This document shows, piece after piece, positions 26,876 to 39,350 of a stretch of 64,000 nucleotides of DNA. The notes beneath the pieces were generated by a model. That model was not told the DNA's origin. It saw only the letters and a list, made by a program, of their open reading frames with translations, and did no database searches. The DNA is from Marisa cornuarietis. Its lineage: Eukaryota > Mollusca > Gastropoda > Architaenioglossa > Ampullariidae. Position 1 is the first letter of the stretch. Each line of letters begins with the position of its first letter. The stretch lies in assembly GCA_004794655.1 (NCBI GenBank), contig SMMW01000032.1, positions 1,559,001 to 1,623,000 of the forward strand. The letters run 5' to 3'. Position numbers and translations under genes: made by a program.

Positions 26876-28340
26876 ATGAAGTCCATTTTTAATTCGCAAG
26901 TATCCATTCCGAAGAATCCTCATTGCGCATGGACCCGAGGACGTGGCAACATGGGAAAGCCAAGGACCAGAGTCTGGTCTCTGTAATTTCAAGTCGGTGT
27001 CTAGACTCCGCTGATGTTGCAGGAGTTATAAATCCATTTCAAAGATGCCTTGGGGGGTGGGGGTAAAGTAACATAAAGCAACATCTACTGTTTTGAGTTT
27101 ATATTCCGAAGGTATCACCCACCCGGTGAAAGGTTGACAAAAGTCGCAACTCGCCACGGCTGAATACCCTGAGGATCGAGAGAGGATGAGGGTGACCGAT
27201 GATTAGAAATACTTGATTGTTGAGATCAGGTTTCTCCTTTATCAGTATAAGTAGAGATCATAGCATAGAATACCCGCTTGATAAAAGTATGACAACGATG
27301 TTTGAGTTTTGTATACAATACAAAAACTAGTTTCATTACAAGGGACATTGTACTAAACAGAAACATTGCATGATTTGACACGCTTAATTAGAGTTTGAAA
27401 ATTAAAATTTACAATTATAGTTTGCCAGACTGTTAATTTAATTTACAAAAAAACCCATAGTGCACTCAGCGTAAAGGAGAGCTTCAATCCTTCTTCGTAC
27501 GGGAGCTATGGCACTTTACAGAAATATAGTGGACATATTGTACATAGTGAACTGCTACTGGGTTTAATTCCTTGACCTTGTGGTGATAACATGGACAATA
27601 CCATCTTACAATACATTTGAGAACAGAAAATATGGGCGGGTAAAACAGGTTTTTTTAACTGTCAAGGTTAAATTCGAAGCGACGATGTTTGTCCACTGGG
27701 ACAGCTACAGAAACTAGGTGTACTTTTTAGATTTTTAAAAAAGTTAAGTTTAAATGTGGTTTCGATTGTGTGCAATTCTTCCTCAAAATCTCTCTCTCAT
27801 AGAGAAAGAGAGAAAGAGAGAGAGAGGGGGGGACGGGTAGAAGAGTGACAATGTGCTTTCAAAACTCTCGACGATTATTCTGTTTAATTTAAAACATATC
27901 GGTATCGTGACAAATAAGTGGGTACAGGGGAGTTCCTTTACATCTGCCCAGGATTTCCGGACAGATGATTGAAATATAGGTTGTTCTTCGCTCGCTCGAA
28001 ACAAAATGTGCGGAAAAGTATGCCAATGGGTATTTTTTAAATGGTAATGTGTACATCTGTATTTTCTAAACGTGTAGGTACAGACCTGAAACCATCTGGA
28101 ATTCTGTACATGACATTTTTTACAATCTGGGTGGGACGTGCTGCAGATGTTTAGAAGGAACCTTCCTTGAAAACTAATTTCTATAAGATTTTAGTTTTAA
28201 ATGAAACCAAACAGCATACAATGTCTTATTTTTTTCTGAAAAGGGTAGTAAGTAATAAGTTATAATCATTTTTTTTCAACGATCTGTTTAGCATTTAGAA
28301 ACCGCCGAAGGTTTGGTCAACCAAAGCTGCCTTCATCTTC

Positions 28341-28442
28341 ACAATACACTAATACATAATACACTAATACATAATACACTGACACATGATACACTAATAC
28401 AAATACACTAATACATAATACACTAATACATAATACACTAAT
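28341..28442 (+). repeat. 15-bp minisatellite
   Basis: About seven copies of CACTAATACATAATA, with one GACACATGATA variant and one copy missing two bases. Confidence 0.85.
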
Positions 28443-31400
28443 CACTGTAGTAACACCTGCTGCTGTTCTGATTGTCATGTTCATACCAGGGCTACAGTCA
28501 AAGGCTAGTTTTATCTCTTCATGTTATTGTTTGTATCGTCGTTGCTGTTTCAATTCCCTGTCAATATTAAATTCATTTATTTCACTAGTCGTACATCTAT
28601 AGACCAGCCAGTTATCCTGCGGAGATCTCTCAGACTGAGTGAGATTGAGTCTTCATTCCAAATATATATTTATATATAAAAGAAGGCGTAGAATGGGCTG
28701 ACATACAGACAGACATGCTGCAATATGTTTTGTGTGACATAACAACAGCCTTTATTGTGTTTATATTTTCACAGTTAGCACGAGTCCGTGAGCTCTGTTC
28801 AGGCTCTTGTATGATGTGTCCTGTAACAGAAACGGGCTCTCCATGATGTATATCCATACAAGATGTAATGGAGGCCAGGAAACACAGAAGAAGATATGTA
28901 GGAGTGCTGTGTGAGAGGTTGTTTTTTTAACCCGGGAGAAAACTCCGAGCATCACAACATGTTTTATTAGTCGGGTGCTGTTCCCCTGTTAAGTCGGTGA
29001 AGAAAATTGAGAACCTTTCTCTCTGGCACGCTTTTGCCACGCGCGAAGGAAAAAGAGTAGTGAGAGAGCTAGCAAGCGAGAGAAAAACAGAGAATTAGAA
29101 CTAACCGCCACTGAATATACATAATGCAAATCTAACCGATTAGACAGTCCGTCCAGGACTTGGTTCCTGCCTGTGTCCCCTCCTTTATTGCCCAATGTTG
29201 TTGTCAGCCAGTTAATTAGAAGTCCTCGGCTCGCAGGCTTGCATTCGTCACTTCGGTTAGCACGTGCTGTGCTGCTCGCGCAAGGTGCGTGAAGGCATTA
29301 ACCTCTGTGCCCTGGAGTACAACGGTAACGGCGCAGGGAGGCAGGACTGGAAAGTGATTTGTTCCTGCACGCAGCGCCACTTGTCTCCCCCTTGTCATGG
29401 TGCGGCTGAAAGATGAACTAGAACCGACAGGTCCTCGCCGTTGTCGTGGTGGTAGGTTTGAGAGACAACAGCAGCGGTGTACTGACCCCATGACTGTCGA
29501 ATCTGTGACACAAAAGTTTTAGGGTGGAGCAGGCCATGGGATGTTAGTCGACATGGACATATCGAAGGCGCCAGCTTATTTGACTCCCGTGTCAGCATGC
29601 AAGTCACAAGCATGTGTACGGGCAGAATAACCAACAGACTATCATAGTATCTTGCGGTGGTGTGCATGTGAGTCGTCGAGTCTTAAGTCGCCATTTTTCA
29701 AGAGCAAGTCAACTCCGTTAAAAATTTGGTCCAACTAGTTAGTTAGCCACATAAGACCCGCGACACATTTTCAAGACCTTCCACACAGTCCAGTTCATTA
29801 AAGTCGACGCTCGGCAGTTAAGTCGAAAAATTTAATGTCCAGTCCGACTGAGGACCTTACACATACACCAGGACAGGACACAGGACAGAATATTAGCTGC
29901 GAAATCAGTCGTATGTATAAACCTGCTACTTCAGTATCATACAAACAGAGACCTTGTCGCAGTTTGGGAGTTGTTCATCGCCCACACTTATCTAACAATT
30001 GTCAATGTTTCAGGTTCTCTATTTCTCCATTCACTTACCTGCTGTCTAGACTTTCACCGAATTTCTATTGCCTCAGGTATGTTATTTATACTTTTCTTGT
30101 AGGTGGCGAAGGCGTCCTAATGATGTCTGTCTAAATATGATTTAGCTGAGAAATATCTCAGGCTGTTTGGAGAGCGGTCACACAGAAAGTGTAGAACCAA
30201 CAAGGGTTAATGAAGCGTGCAAACCTTTGTCGTGACAGTCGTGAGAGCATTTATCTTTGTTTGTAAACAACCTGCATTTCGGACAAACTTCCGGAAAGTA
30301 CTAAATCAACAATAAATGATGATGATGACGAGTATGATGAATATGACGACGGTGAGAGATGACAACGACAATGATGATCGATGATGAGAAGAGATGATGA
30401 TAGGAACTATGATGGTGATGACGATGATGAATGATGATGCTTTCGATGGATGTTTTGTACAACCCCCTATACTACTTTAAGTGTTCTCCCTTCCCACAGA
30501 AAATCCAGGAGCCAAGCAGACATTGAAGTAGAATAACTGCCGTTTATCACCCTCGGGTACCTGCCCTCAGTGCACTAGGAAACTGTCTACGGCTGACCAC
30601 TCACATGTTTCTGTGTCTGGCAAAGTGTGCGGTCACAGACACGAGGATTTTGGTCCTCTCTCTGCAGCAATTTTTTGCAGTCATTGCAACACGCACACAC
30701 GGAAAAGGTCAAAGTGCACGGATGTTGACCACTAAGGGCCAAAAAGGCAGCTAAATTGAAAGGTCATCACTTAATATTGAATTAAGCAGCCAACAGGAAA
30801 ACAGTGGAGAGGCCGGAAACGGAGGGAGATATGATCAGAATTTTTAACAACTTTTCCCACAGCCCCCGCACTATTGTTTTTACACCGACTGAAGCTTATC
30901 TCTCAGTGCACTGGGGACACTCACAACATGGTAGGCTGCACAACTTGGCCTCTTCTCCGCCATTGGCTGGGATGTGCCGAATGAAAGGCCAGTCCACTCT
31001 TTGATGTCTGCCTATTTTAAAAAAAAAAGTATCTTCCCCCTTCTTTTACCACCATGCGGGTTATCTAATTATTTTAAAAATCTGGAGCCATCTTCCTGAA
31101 AACATGAATGGTTAATTTGGGGATGGAGAGAAAAAGAGAAAGACTGTGACGATACAACGGTGGGAAACGAACCACTGCAGCTGGTGATGGCGACCTCGGT
31201 GACAGCAGACCTGTCTCCCCGCCCCCCCCCCACCTCAAGTGATCACCCTCGGTAGTTTGACGACATTATGCCTCTCCTCGCCTCGTCTTGCCACCTGGGA
31301 GACAGGTGACATGCTGTGCGGCGCACCGTGACCGATCCGCCGGTATTGTCTGCTAATTGTTGTCGCGTGGCTGGCGTTAGGGAAGCTGTCGCGCTTCTGC

Positions 31401-32651
31401 TGTAGCAAGACTGCGGCTCATTGCGGCGACGTGTCTGGACGTGTTGCAGCTGCCGTCTTCAACCGTCCGTCAACCGCTAACAGGCGTTTGAGGTGTCGGG
31501 ACACGACCCTCCCTACGTCTGGTGTCCTGCAGTCCCTCCTCGACATGCAGTCCCCTCCCCACTTTTCATGGAAACGATTGTCCTGCTTACTACGCCTACT
31601 CCACATACAGGCTTTACTCAACACTGTTACATATAAGTTATTTTACCAAGTGTGCATTCATTTAGCATCTAGATAAGTTACTCAAATTATTAATGTGACA
31701 TGGATACAACCGCTTTGAAATGTTTAGCCTTAAGTCAGTGATTAGTACAACGATTCCATGATCTTCGTACATGACCCATGATTCCATGATCCATACAACC
31801 ATGTGAGGTTAAAGACCTTTCTCTCTTTCTAAAAGTAGTCTCTGTAGGAAAAAAATATCCAGCTCAGTAGAATAATCTTTTCAACTTTCTTTGGTAATTA
31901 ATAAGTACTTTGCGCTCCCTGCTCATGGGTCCATAGACCTTCAGCAAAATGTCGACAAAGTCTTGTTTTCTTTCAATGAGTAATACAAAAATCTGCTGTC
32001 ACTGTCTGATTTGGCCCTACGGGGCCATCAAGAAGGTCGAGCACCACTCATCATCGTCTTTTAGGGAGGAGCAGCGCCACAGTCACCCTCTCCCCCTCCC
32101 CTTTCCGTAACAATGACCTGTTGCATCCTGTGGCAGGGACTCGCCACTAAACTGTGCCGCCGGATGCAGCTTCCACTGAGACATCGCGCTTCTCATTTAA
32201 GTGTGTGTGTGGGGTGGGGGGTGGGGAGGGGGGTCTTCCGTTGTGGGTGAATCTGTGTCAGGGAAGGCACGTGCTTAGCAGCTTTGTTGTTGGTTTTGAA
32301 AGGGAAAGTGCTTCCACCTCTCGGTGATTTCGCACTGTGGGGGATGGGGTCTTTGGGGAGTGTGGGGAAAGGGTTGCTGTTTTGTGGTGCCTGATGCGTG
32401 GTTTCACTTCTGTGCGTGCCCTCTATTTTTGTGGATGTTTAGGTTTTCCAAGTCTGCATGGGTGGTGTATTGTATTTGTGCCCTCTTCATCCATTATTGG
32501 TCTGCCAAGTTTGCATGAGTCGTTACAGTGCTGCTGCCCTCTTTCCTCCTGCTGCTGCTGGTGCCGTTTGTTGCCAGTGTTTAGGGGTCCTGCCACGTGT
32601 ACCGTGGTGGTGTATTGTGTTTCTTTGTTTGGTTCCATGTATTGCTCTTCC

Positions 32652-32655
<4 letters not shown>

Positions 32656-32693
<38 letters not shown>

Positions 32694-32702
32694 TTTTTTT
32701 TT
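32656..32702 (+). repeat. Poly(T) tract
   Basis: About 45 T with one AA break. On the minus strand it is poly(A), so it could be a retroposon tail, but I do not recognise a body beside it. Confidence 0.9.
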
Positions 32703-33319
32703 CCAGTGTGGATGGCTATGTTGTCCTGTTTACCCCTGTTTACACATGGTCTCGATGCTTAGCAGCAGCGGTCCTCGTCAGTTATAATTAGCAGACTTAA
32801 TCATGCGAAACAGTTGCGGACCGACTACACAGGACGCCCATCAATGTATGCGTGGTTACTGGGGGAAAGAACTCTGACTTTTATTGAACACTTCTTCCAT
32901 TTAGTCACGCGGTCATCAAAGATAATGAAATGTATAATAAATATATTATTATTATTATTACGGACTCACATGCCTCCAAAGGGGTCAAGTAAGAAGATTG
33001 GAAAAAATCCTGCAGACATTCCAACTTTGCAGGACCGACACATGACATGTTCATCATACCAACGATGAGGATGAACGCAGCAATAACGGAAGATGACAAT
33101 AGCAAACGCATCTGAGAGGCTTAGTTTGTGAATATATATATGTATATAACAACAACTGCTAGCTTCTAAATGATATATATATATTAATAAAGTGCGTATC
33201 AAGCATTCATCAACAACTAAAGTGTTTATCAACTGTCACACTCTTCCCCTTCTTTGTATCTAATGCAAGAAATGTGTGGTGCAGTGTGGAGATAAAGGAA
33301 TCAAGCTTTTCATTTATAC

Positions 33320-33322
<3 letters not shown>

Positions 33323-33379
<57 letters not shown>

Positions 33380-33557
33380 GCTTGTATAGCGCCTTATAAA
33401 TCCTCCCTTTAGGACGAACTCAAGGCGTTTCACAAATGACAGATGGTGTGACGTGAAAATAATGTGACGTCAGAACAAAATGACGGAGCTCCAGGTCCTA
33501 GTGCAGCATCTACACACGGCACCAACACAGTCCGCAGGCCAAATATCAAAGGTCCCA
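33323..33557 (-). mobile_element. (ATT)n-tailed retroposon end, copy 1
   Basis: An (AAT)n tract (33323-33376) is followed by CTTGTATAGCGCC, a spacer, CTCAAGGCG and a GACGTCA-containing stretch. Read on the minus strand this is a retroposon-like 3' end: paired GCGC blocks able to form a stem, then an (ATT)n tail. The body beyond the stem aligns by eye with the copy at 52.4 kb (ACACAGTCC..CAG..CAAATATC). It continues directly into the 68-bp tandem array. Confidence 0.7.
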
Positions 33558-34969
33558 CAAGTCGTAATACACTCCCTAGTCAATGTAGTTCCTAATAACA
33601 CATCCTACACACAGCACACACCACACTAGTCGTAATACACTCCCTAGTCAATGTAGTTCCTAATAACACATCCTACACACAGCACACATCACACTAGTCG
33701 TAATACACTCCCTAGTCAATGTAGTCCCTAATAACACATCCTACACACAGCACACATCACACTAGTCGTAATACACTCCCTAGTCAATGTAGTTCCTAAT
33801 AACACATCCTACACACAACACACATCACACTAGTCGTAATACACTCCCTAGTCAATGTAGTACCTAATAACACATCCTACACACAGCACACATCACACTA
33901 GTCGTAATACACTCCCTAGTCAATGTAGTCCCTAATAACACATCCTACACACAGCACACATCACACTAGTCGTAATACACTCGCTAGTCAATGTAGTCCC
34001 TAATAACACATCCTACACACAGCAAACATCACACTAGTCATAATACACTCCCTAGTCAATGTAGTCCCTAATAACACATCATACACACATCACACAAGTC
34101 GTAATACACTCCCTAGTCAATGTAGTTCCTAATAACACATCCTACACACAGCACACATCACACTAGTCATAATACACTCCCTAGTCAATGTAGTTCCTAA
34201 TAACACATCCTACACACAGCACACATCACACTAGTCATAATACACTCCCTAGTCAATGTAGTTCCTAATAACACATCCTACACACAGCACACATCACACT
34301 AGTCGTAATACACTTCCTAGTCAATGTAGTCCCTAATAACACATCCTACACACAGCACACATCACACTAGTCATAATACACTCCCTAGTCAATGTAGTTC
34401 CTAATAACACATCATACACACATCACACAAGTCGTAATACACTCGCTAGTCAATTGTAGTTCCTAATAACACATCCTACACACAGCACACATCACACTAG
34501 TCGTAATACACTCCCTAGTCAATGTAGTTCCTAATAACACATCCTACACACAACACACATCACACTAGTCGTAATACACTCCCTAGTCAATGTAGTTCCT
34601 AATAACACATCCTACACACAACACACATCACACTAGTCGTAATACACTCCCTAGTCAATGTAGTTCCTAATAACACATCCTACACACAACACACATCACA
34701 CTAGTCGTAATACACTCCCTAGTCAATGTAGTTCCTAATAACACATCCTACACACAACACACATCACACTAGTCGTAATACACTCCCTAGTCAATGTAGT
34801 TCCTAATAACACATCCTACACACAGCACACATCACACTAGTCGTAACACACTCCCTAGTCAATGTAGTTCCTAATAACACATCATACACACATCACACTA
34901 GTCGTAACACACTCCCTAGTCAATGTAGTTGCTAATAACACATCCTACACACAGCACACATCACACTAG
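33558..34969 (+). repeat. 68-bp tandem array, about 21 copies
   Basis: Each unit contains GTCGTAATACACTCCCTAGT, then CAATGTAGTTCCTAATAACA, then CATCCTACACACAGCACACA, then TCACACTA. I count 21 occurrences of the CTCCCTAGTCAATGTAG block or a one-base variant. A shorter variant of about 59 bp (CATCATACACACATCACAC) recurs four times. Variants such as GTCGTAAC and AACACACATC cluster in adjacent units, which indicates local homogenisation. No coding frame spans it. Confidence 0.95.
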
Positions 34970-36171
34970 GGCCACGAATGAGCTTAATAAGATAAAGAAA
35001 GTTGGCATTTAATGTTATACTGATGCTTGAAATATTACACTTCGAAAAATTGCATTGGCATCATCATGTTATATACTACAAACAAAGTCACAAACATTAC
35101 CAAACAAAATGCCGCTGTTAGAATAAATATTTTAGTCGAAATAAAACTTTACACATGTTTATGCCACATCTGGAAATATCCCTTTAACGGGTTAAAGCTT
35201 TGACTCAATCCTTGTTCACTATCCTTGCCCTTTTGATGCCAATAACCCAGTAGCCGCTTCATATTATTTATCTTACATACGGTGATACAGGAATATTGCA
35301 GCATCACCCTGTAGAAAGCGCGAGTAAAACTTTCTTTTTCCAATGTAAAAAAAAAATGTTGCACGTGACTATCCCACAATCCTCTGTCATGTGACATTGT
35401 TTTCCCGATCTTTGCCTGATGTCAGCTTTACTCTGTCGACAAGCGGCTGCTGAGTCACAGTCACGAGAAAAGGTACTTGACAACCCCCATCGGGCGTTGT
35501 TTGTAAGCTACCCTTTCCATGTTTATACCTCACCCACCCACGCATTTCTCTCTCTCTCTCTGTCGTCTCTCTGCCCTTTTCTTCCCCTCTGACCCCTACT
35601 TACCAGTTCTACTTCCCAGTTGTGATTGACCTCTGACTTCAGGCTCCTAAGTTTGTCAGTACTAGCACCCAGCTCGTTGCTATATTTACACCATCATGTA
35701 GATACAGTCTACATCCTCTTACTGATCATGGAACATTACATTTCTCGTAACCGTTTTTTTTAAATATAAACTTGCAGTTTTATTAGAAAAGGCGTCTAGA
35801 ATAGAGAGGGGCAGGGAATTTAAACATAAAGCAAATATGATCAGATGACACTCTTTTTATCTTTGATCATTTTCACCTGTGTTTGAGGTTTGAGTGTTTT
35901 TTTAGACAATGTATCCCTTATTGAAATGTCATGAATAATAACAAGAAAAATAATGTCCTTCACAACGAAAACTTCATTGTATTCCTCCCTCCCTCTCTCT
36001 CTATTTGAGACATAAAAGGACAGTTTTATGTCAGTCATCTACAGAGAACTTTCCACTCGGTAATGTAAACATTTTATTTTTATCTCATCGGGAAAGTCCA
36101 CTACTATTTCATCTCGTAGCTGTTAATGTCAGGAGCAACACAATGCCAGCAACTATCCCATTTCACAATGA

Positions 36172-36450
36172 GACTTGTACAGACCTTGTACAGACCTTTA
36201 CAGACCTTGTACAGACCTTGTATAGACCTTGTACAAACCTTGTATAGACCTTGTATAGACCTTGTAAGACCTTTACAGACCTTGTATAGACCTTGTACAG
36301 ACCTTGTAAGACCTTGTATAGACCTTGTAAGACCTTTACAGACCTTGTATAGACCTTGTACAGACCTTGTACAGACCTTTACAGACCTTGTATAGACCTT
36401 GTATAGACCTGGTATAGACATAGACCTTGTACAGACCTTGTATAGACCTA
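36172..36450 (+). repeat. 11/12-bp mixed minisatellite
   Basis: About 24 units of GACCTTGTAYA mixed with shorter GACCTTTACA and GACCTTGTAA forms. Units appear in recurring runs, so a longer higher-order repeat is likely. Both strands are open by virtue of the repeat (LVQTLYRP and GLYKVCTRS); I do not read this as coding. Confidence 0.92.
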
Positions 36451-36818
36451 TGACTGCTTCGCGATCACGAGTGTCTTTGAAAGCACTCTGTTCAATTAGT
36501 AACATCAGGATGTTTCTCCTCACCTGGTCCTCTTGTTTCCACTGTGGAAGTTGTGTGCCCTTGCTTGTTGTCAGGAAGACTCCAATATTGCAAGACCGAT
36601 GTCTGTTGATATGTCTGTGTATTTGTTTGCTGAGGTGTTTGGTCGATGATTGTGTGCTTTAAGATTTTGACTCTGTATTTAGTCGTTTGCTTTCATTTGT
36701 GTACAGCGCATCAAGTCTACTGAACAGTGGAGAATGAGCCTCACCACGACCACCAGAATAGCACAACCCTACATATTAACACAACAGGTTATTATGCGCT
36801 AGGATTTTTCGGGACAAT

Positions 36819-36963
36819 TAGCATAGAGATGACAACTAGCATAGAGACGATAACTAGCATAGAGATGACAACTAGCATAGAGACGATAACTAGCATAGAG
36901 ATGACAACTAGCATAGAGACGATAACTAGCATAGAGATGACAACTATCATAGAGATGATAATA
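36819..36963 (+). repeat. 18-bp minisatellite with 36-bp higher-order unit
   Basis: AGCATAGAGATGACAACT alternates strictly with AGCATAGAGACGATAACT for about four double units, giving a 36-bp higher-order period. Both subunits are multiples of three, so the frame stays open (SIEMTTSIETIT), but the flanks are not coding. Confidence 0.92.
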
Positions 36964-38594
36964 ATGTCCTGAGCGCCATCTTGAAAATAACCAACAGCTG
37001 ATGAAGAACACACGTATCTCCCCCCACCTCCCCTCTGAGCAAAGTTGGGAAAGAATTTTGCTGTGTAACAATACCAGGCAAATCCTAGTTGTGGCATCGT
37101 GTTGCGCACTAAACAGCTCGCGCCCTGTGGGTCCATGTGAAATGAGGGGGTCACTGGTTCACGCCACGTCGTCTGCGCTCGGCGGCGGAGGGAAGGCGCT
37201 GGCCTCATGTTTCCGGGGGGAGACTGCGCCGGCTCTTCTCACCAATCACCGCGTGTTGTGCAACACAGGTTGATAATGCACATCGCTACAGCACCAGGCA
37301 CCGCCAGCGCACCAGGCCTGCACCCTACGGAGTCTTACATGTAGTCACGTGCCCGCCTGAAGACGCGGTGGTGGCGACAGTGTTTTGAAGAGACTAGGAG
37401 CTAGTGTATGGCCCTCCTTTAGAAAGATCATAGTGGGGGGGGGGGAGACTGCTATCAACTCTCTTTTCTACAAGTGTAGGGTTTAATAAAAGTTTAAGTT
37501 AAAAGAGGCTCCACCCACTTTTCACTCACTCGACACCTACTTTGTCTCTCTCCCCCCCCCCTCTCTCTCTCTCTCGTCACCCCTTTCCTGTCTGTTTGGC
37601 TGCTTGAGTGCCGAGACACGTTCTTATTCTTTCTCTTGTCTGCAGGCGAGACTACTTTCGTCTGCACTGCAACCTCCGTCCGGGAACAGCCCGGACAAAC
37701 ATGGCGCGGATGGAGGGGTGGGAAGAGGGGTTTGGATGGCGTCCACGACAAGCCACGTGACGCGCGAGCGACGTCGGCGACAAAAGGGCAGGGGAAGGTA
37801 ACTGTTAGGAAAGATGCATCCTCCCAAGTGACGCCCCGTGGCTGGCAAACGTTTTGTTATTTGTTTGCACCTCTTGAAACCGCGCGAAGGCGAAAAGTAC
37901 TGCAGTAGGATAAGTAGAGAATATTGAGAAACATTTACAACTTATTTCCTCTCATCTTTTCGGTCCACTCATCCCTCGACTGACTATGCGAGCAATAATG
38001 AAATGATCTGTAACTGGTATAGGAAAATGGCGGTAATTCTTCTCGCTCCATCGGTTAGTTTTACTTGCAGCGCCATCTCGTGCTGACGTCCTTTCCCTAT
38101 ATTTTATTTGTAGTCGTCTGGAGGCTAGACATAATAACAAAACGATCCTTGCTTCACTCCCTATGGTGTGACAGTCGTGCAGAGTAAAATGAAATGTGTG
38201 GGACTGGGCTGGAGATGCTGACCCTCCCGCACAAGGTGTCGATCATTTGGTGCGTTCACGAATATCTGTCGAGGGGATGGTCCTAAGAAAAATTGCAGTC
38301 TGTACATTGCTATTATTCAATGCTTCTCTAAGAAAACCTCCGATTTTTTGCCTGTGTAGACTGAGAAAGGGAATAAGCGATGGGCGACCTGGAGGAGCAT
38401 GTCGAAGGGAGGAGAACTCTCTAGTTTCGTACACACGTATTCAAGAGCGGGGAAGGTTCATGACGATCGACGAGGGCTGGATGACGTCAGCCAAAGCAAC
38501 ACACAACCAGCCAACAGGTGGCCTGGTCAGGGTAACCATGTGCCGGCTTGCACCATCTCATGCACTCTACTATTGATCACTCAATTCAAATCTG

Positions 38595-38600
38595 TTTATT
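38595..38600 (-). terminator. Candidate polyadenylation signal AATAAA
   Basis: The plus strand reads TTTATT, so AATAAA lies on the minus strand 254 bases after the stop of the nine-exon gene. The intervening 3' UTR would contain a (TG)n tract (38696-38726 on the plus strand as CA). It is the first AATAAA I find downstream of the stop. Confidence 0.5.
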
Positions 38601-38684
38601 CGTAATGCATATTGTCAAACGCATCAGCCATATTCTGCAGCATCTAGAACTAATCTTTGCCTGGGTCACAAGATCATTCTCCCC

Positions 38685-38728
<44 letters not shown>

Positions 38729-38853
38729 TGTGTGATATTATCAGCCTATCACAATAAGGTGAACACAAGACACAGGACATCTTGACAACAAACATGTCGC
38801 GGTGCGCAGTTCCCAACAATCATGACACCTTGCGCAGACCCCCGCAATGGTCA

Positions 38854-39117
38854 TCAGGGGAGAACTACGGGCAGGCCGCGGATCTTCAGCCAGTGGCCCA
38901 GTGTACCCGGGGGCGCTTTGAACACGTGATCTAGCAGGAAGGTGACTGCGCGCTGGTAGTAGATTTGGCAAATCTGCATCACGGGCAGCGACATGACGAT
39001 GAGAGCCATCTTGGCCTTGGAGAACTTGGGGTTGGTGGGCGACAGCTTGAAGTAGGGCTTGATCGTTTCCAGCAAGTTGTTAATCTCCACGTCCTTCTTC
39101 CCATTTTCCTTCTGTAC
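38854..39117 (-). CDS. Exon 9, C-terminus and stop (residues 483-569)
   Basis: Acceptor TGTTCTGGACAG, phase 0, then VQKENGKKDVEINNLLETIK. The last residues are HWLKIRGLPVVLP followed by TGA. Two amphipathic helices (ALIVMSLPVMQICQIYYQ and AVTFLLDHVF) form the C-terminal module. They are too short and interrupted for me to call membrane spans with confidence. The exon is noticeably more GC-rich at third codon positions than flanking DNA, as expected for real coding sequence here. Confidence 0.92.
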   Translation of the reverse strand, partial: VQKENGKKDVEINNLLETIKPYFKLSPTNPKFSKAKMALIVMSLPVMQICQIYYQRAVTFLLDHVFKAPPGTLGHWLKIRGLPVVLP

Positions 39118-39153
39118 CTGTCCAGAACAGTAGATATTGTTTATTATTGACTA

Positions 39154-39194
<41 letters not shown>

Positions 39195-39305
39195 GGGGAG
39201 ATGTATATATGTGTGTCTGAAGATGTATGTGTGTGTATGTGTGTGTGTGTGTGACTTTGTGTCCGATTTATGAGCGTGCGTGTATGGCGTGAGTGCCTAC
39301 GTACA

Positions 39306-39350
<45 letters not shown>

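Larger units (their letters stand above)
25000..33320. other. No gene seen
   Basis: Contains microsatellites, a 15-bp minisatellite, two GC-richer patches (25.2-25.6 and 31.2-31.6 kb) and a G/T-rich strand-asymmetric stretch at 32.2-32.77 kb. The 187-codon minus frame at 25027-25590 runs into a GA repeat and has no family resemblance. Confidence 0.5.
34970..38594. other. No gene seen
   Basis: Two minisatellites (36.2 and 36.8 kb) and a GC-richer patch at 37.1-37.4 kb. Open frames here are repeat-driven or shadows. Confidence 0.5.

Noticed and set aside
26648..26992. Frames with long His, Asp or Met runs
   Set aside because: They are the three readings of the (ATG)n microsatellite, and the flanks are not protein-like.
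33558..34969. CRISPR-like array
   Set aside because: The 68-bp units are contiguous tandem repeats with no unique spacers, in a eukaryotic genome.
36104..36523. 139-codon minus frame rich in GLYKVCTRS repeats
   Set aside because: Open only because of the 11/12-bp minisatellite; both strands are open through it.
36727..37208. Frames with SIEMTTSIETIT or MLVVISMLV repeats
   Set aside because: Produced by the 18-bp minisatellite, whose unit is a multiple of three.
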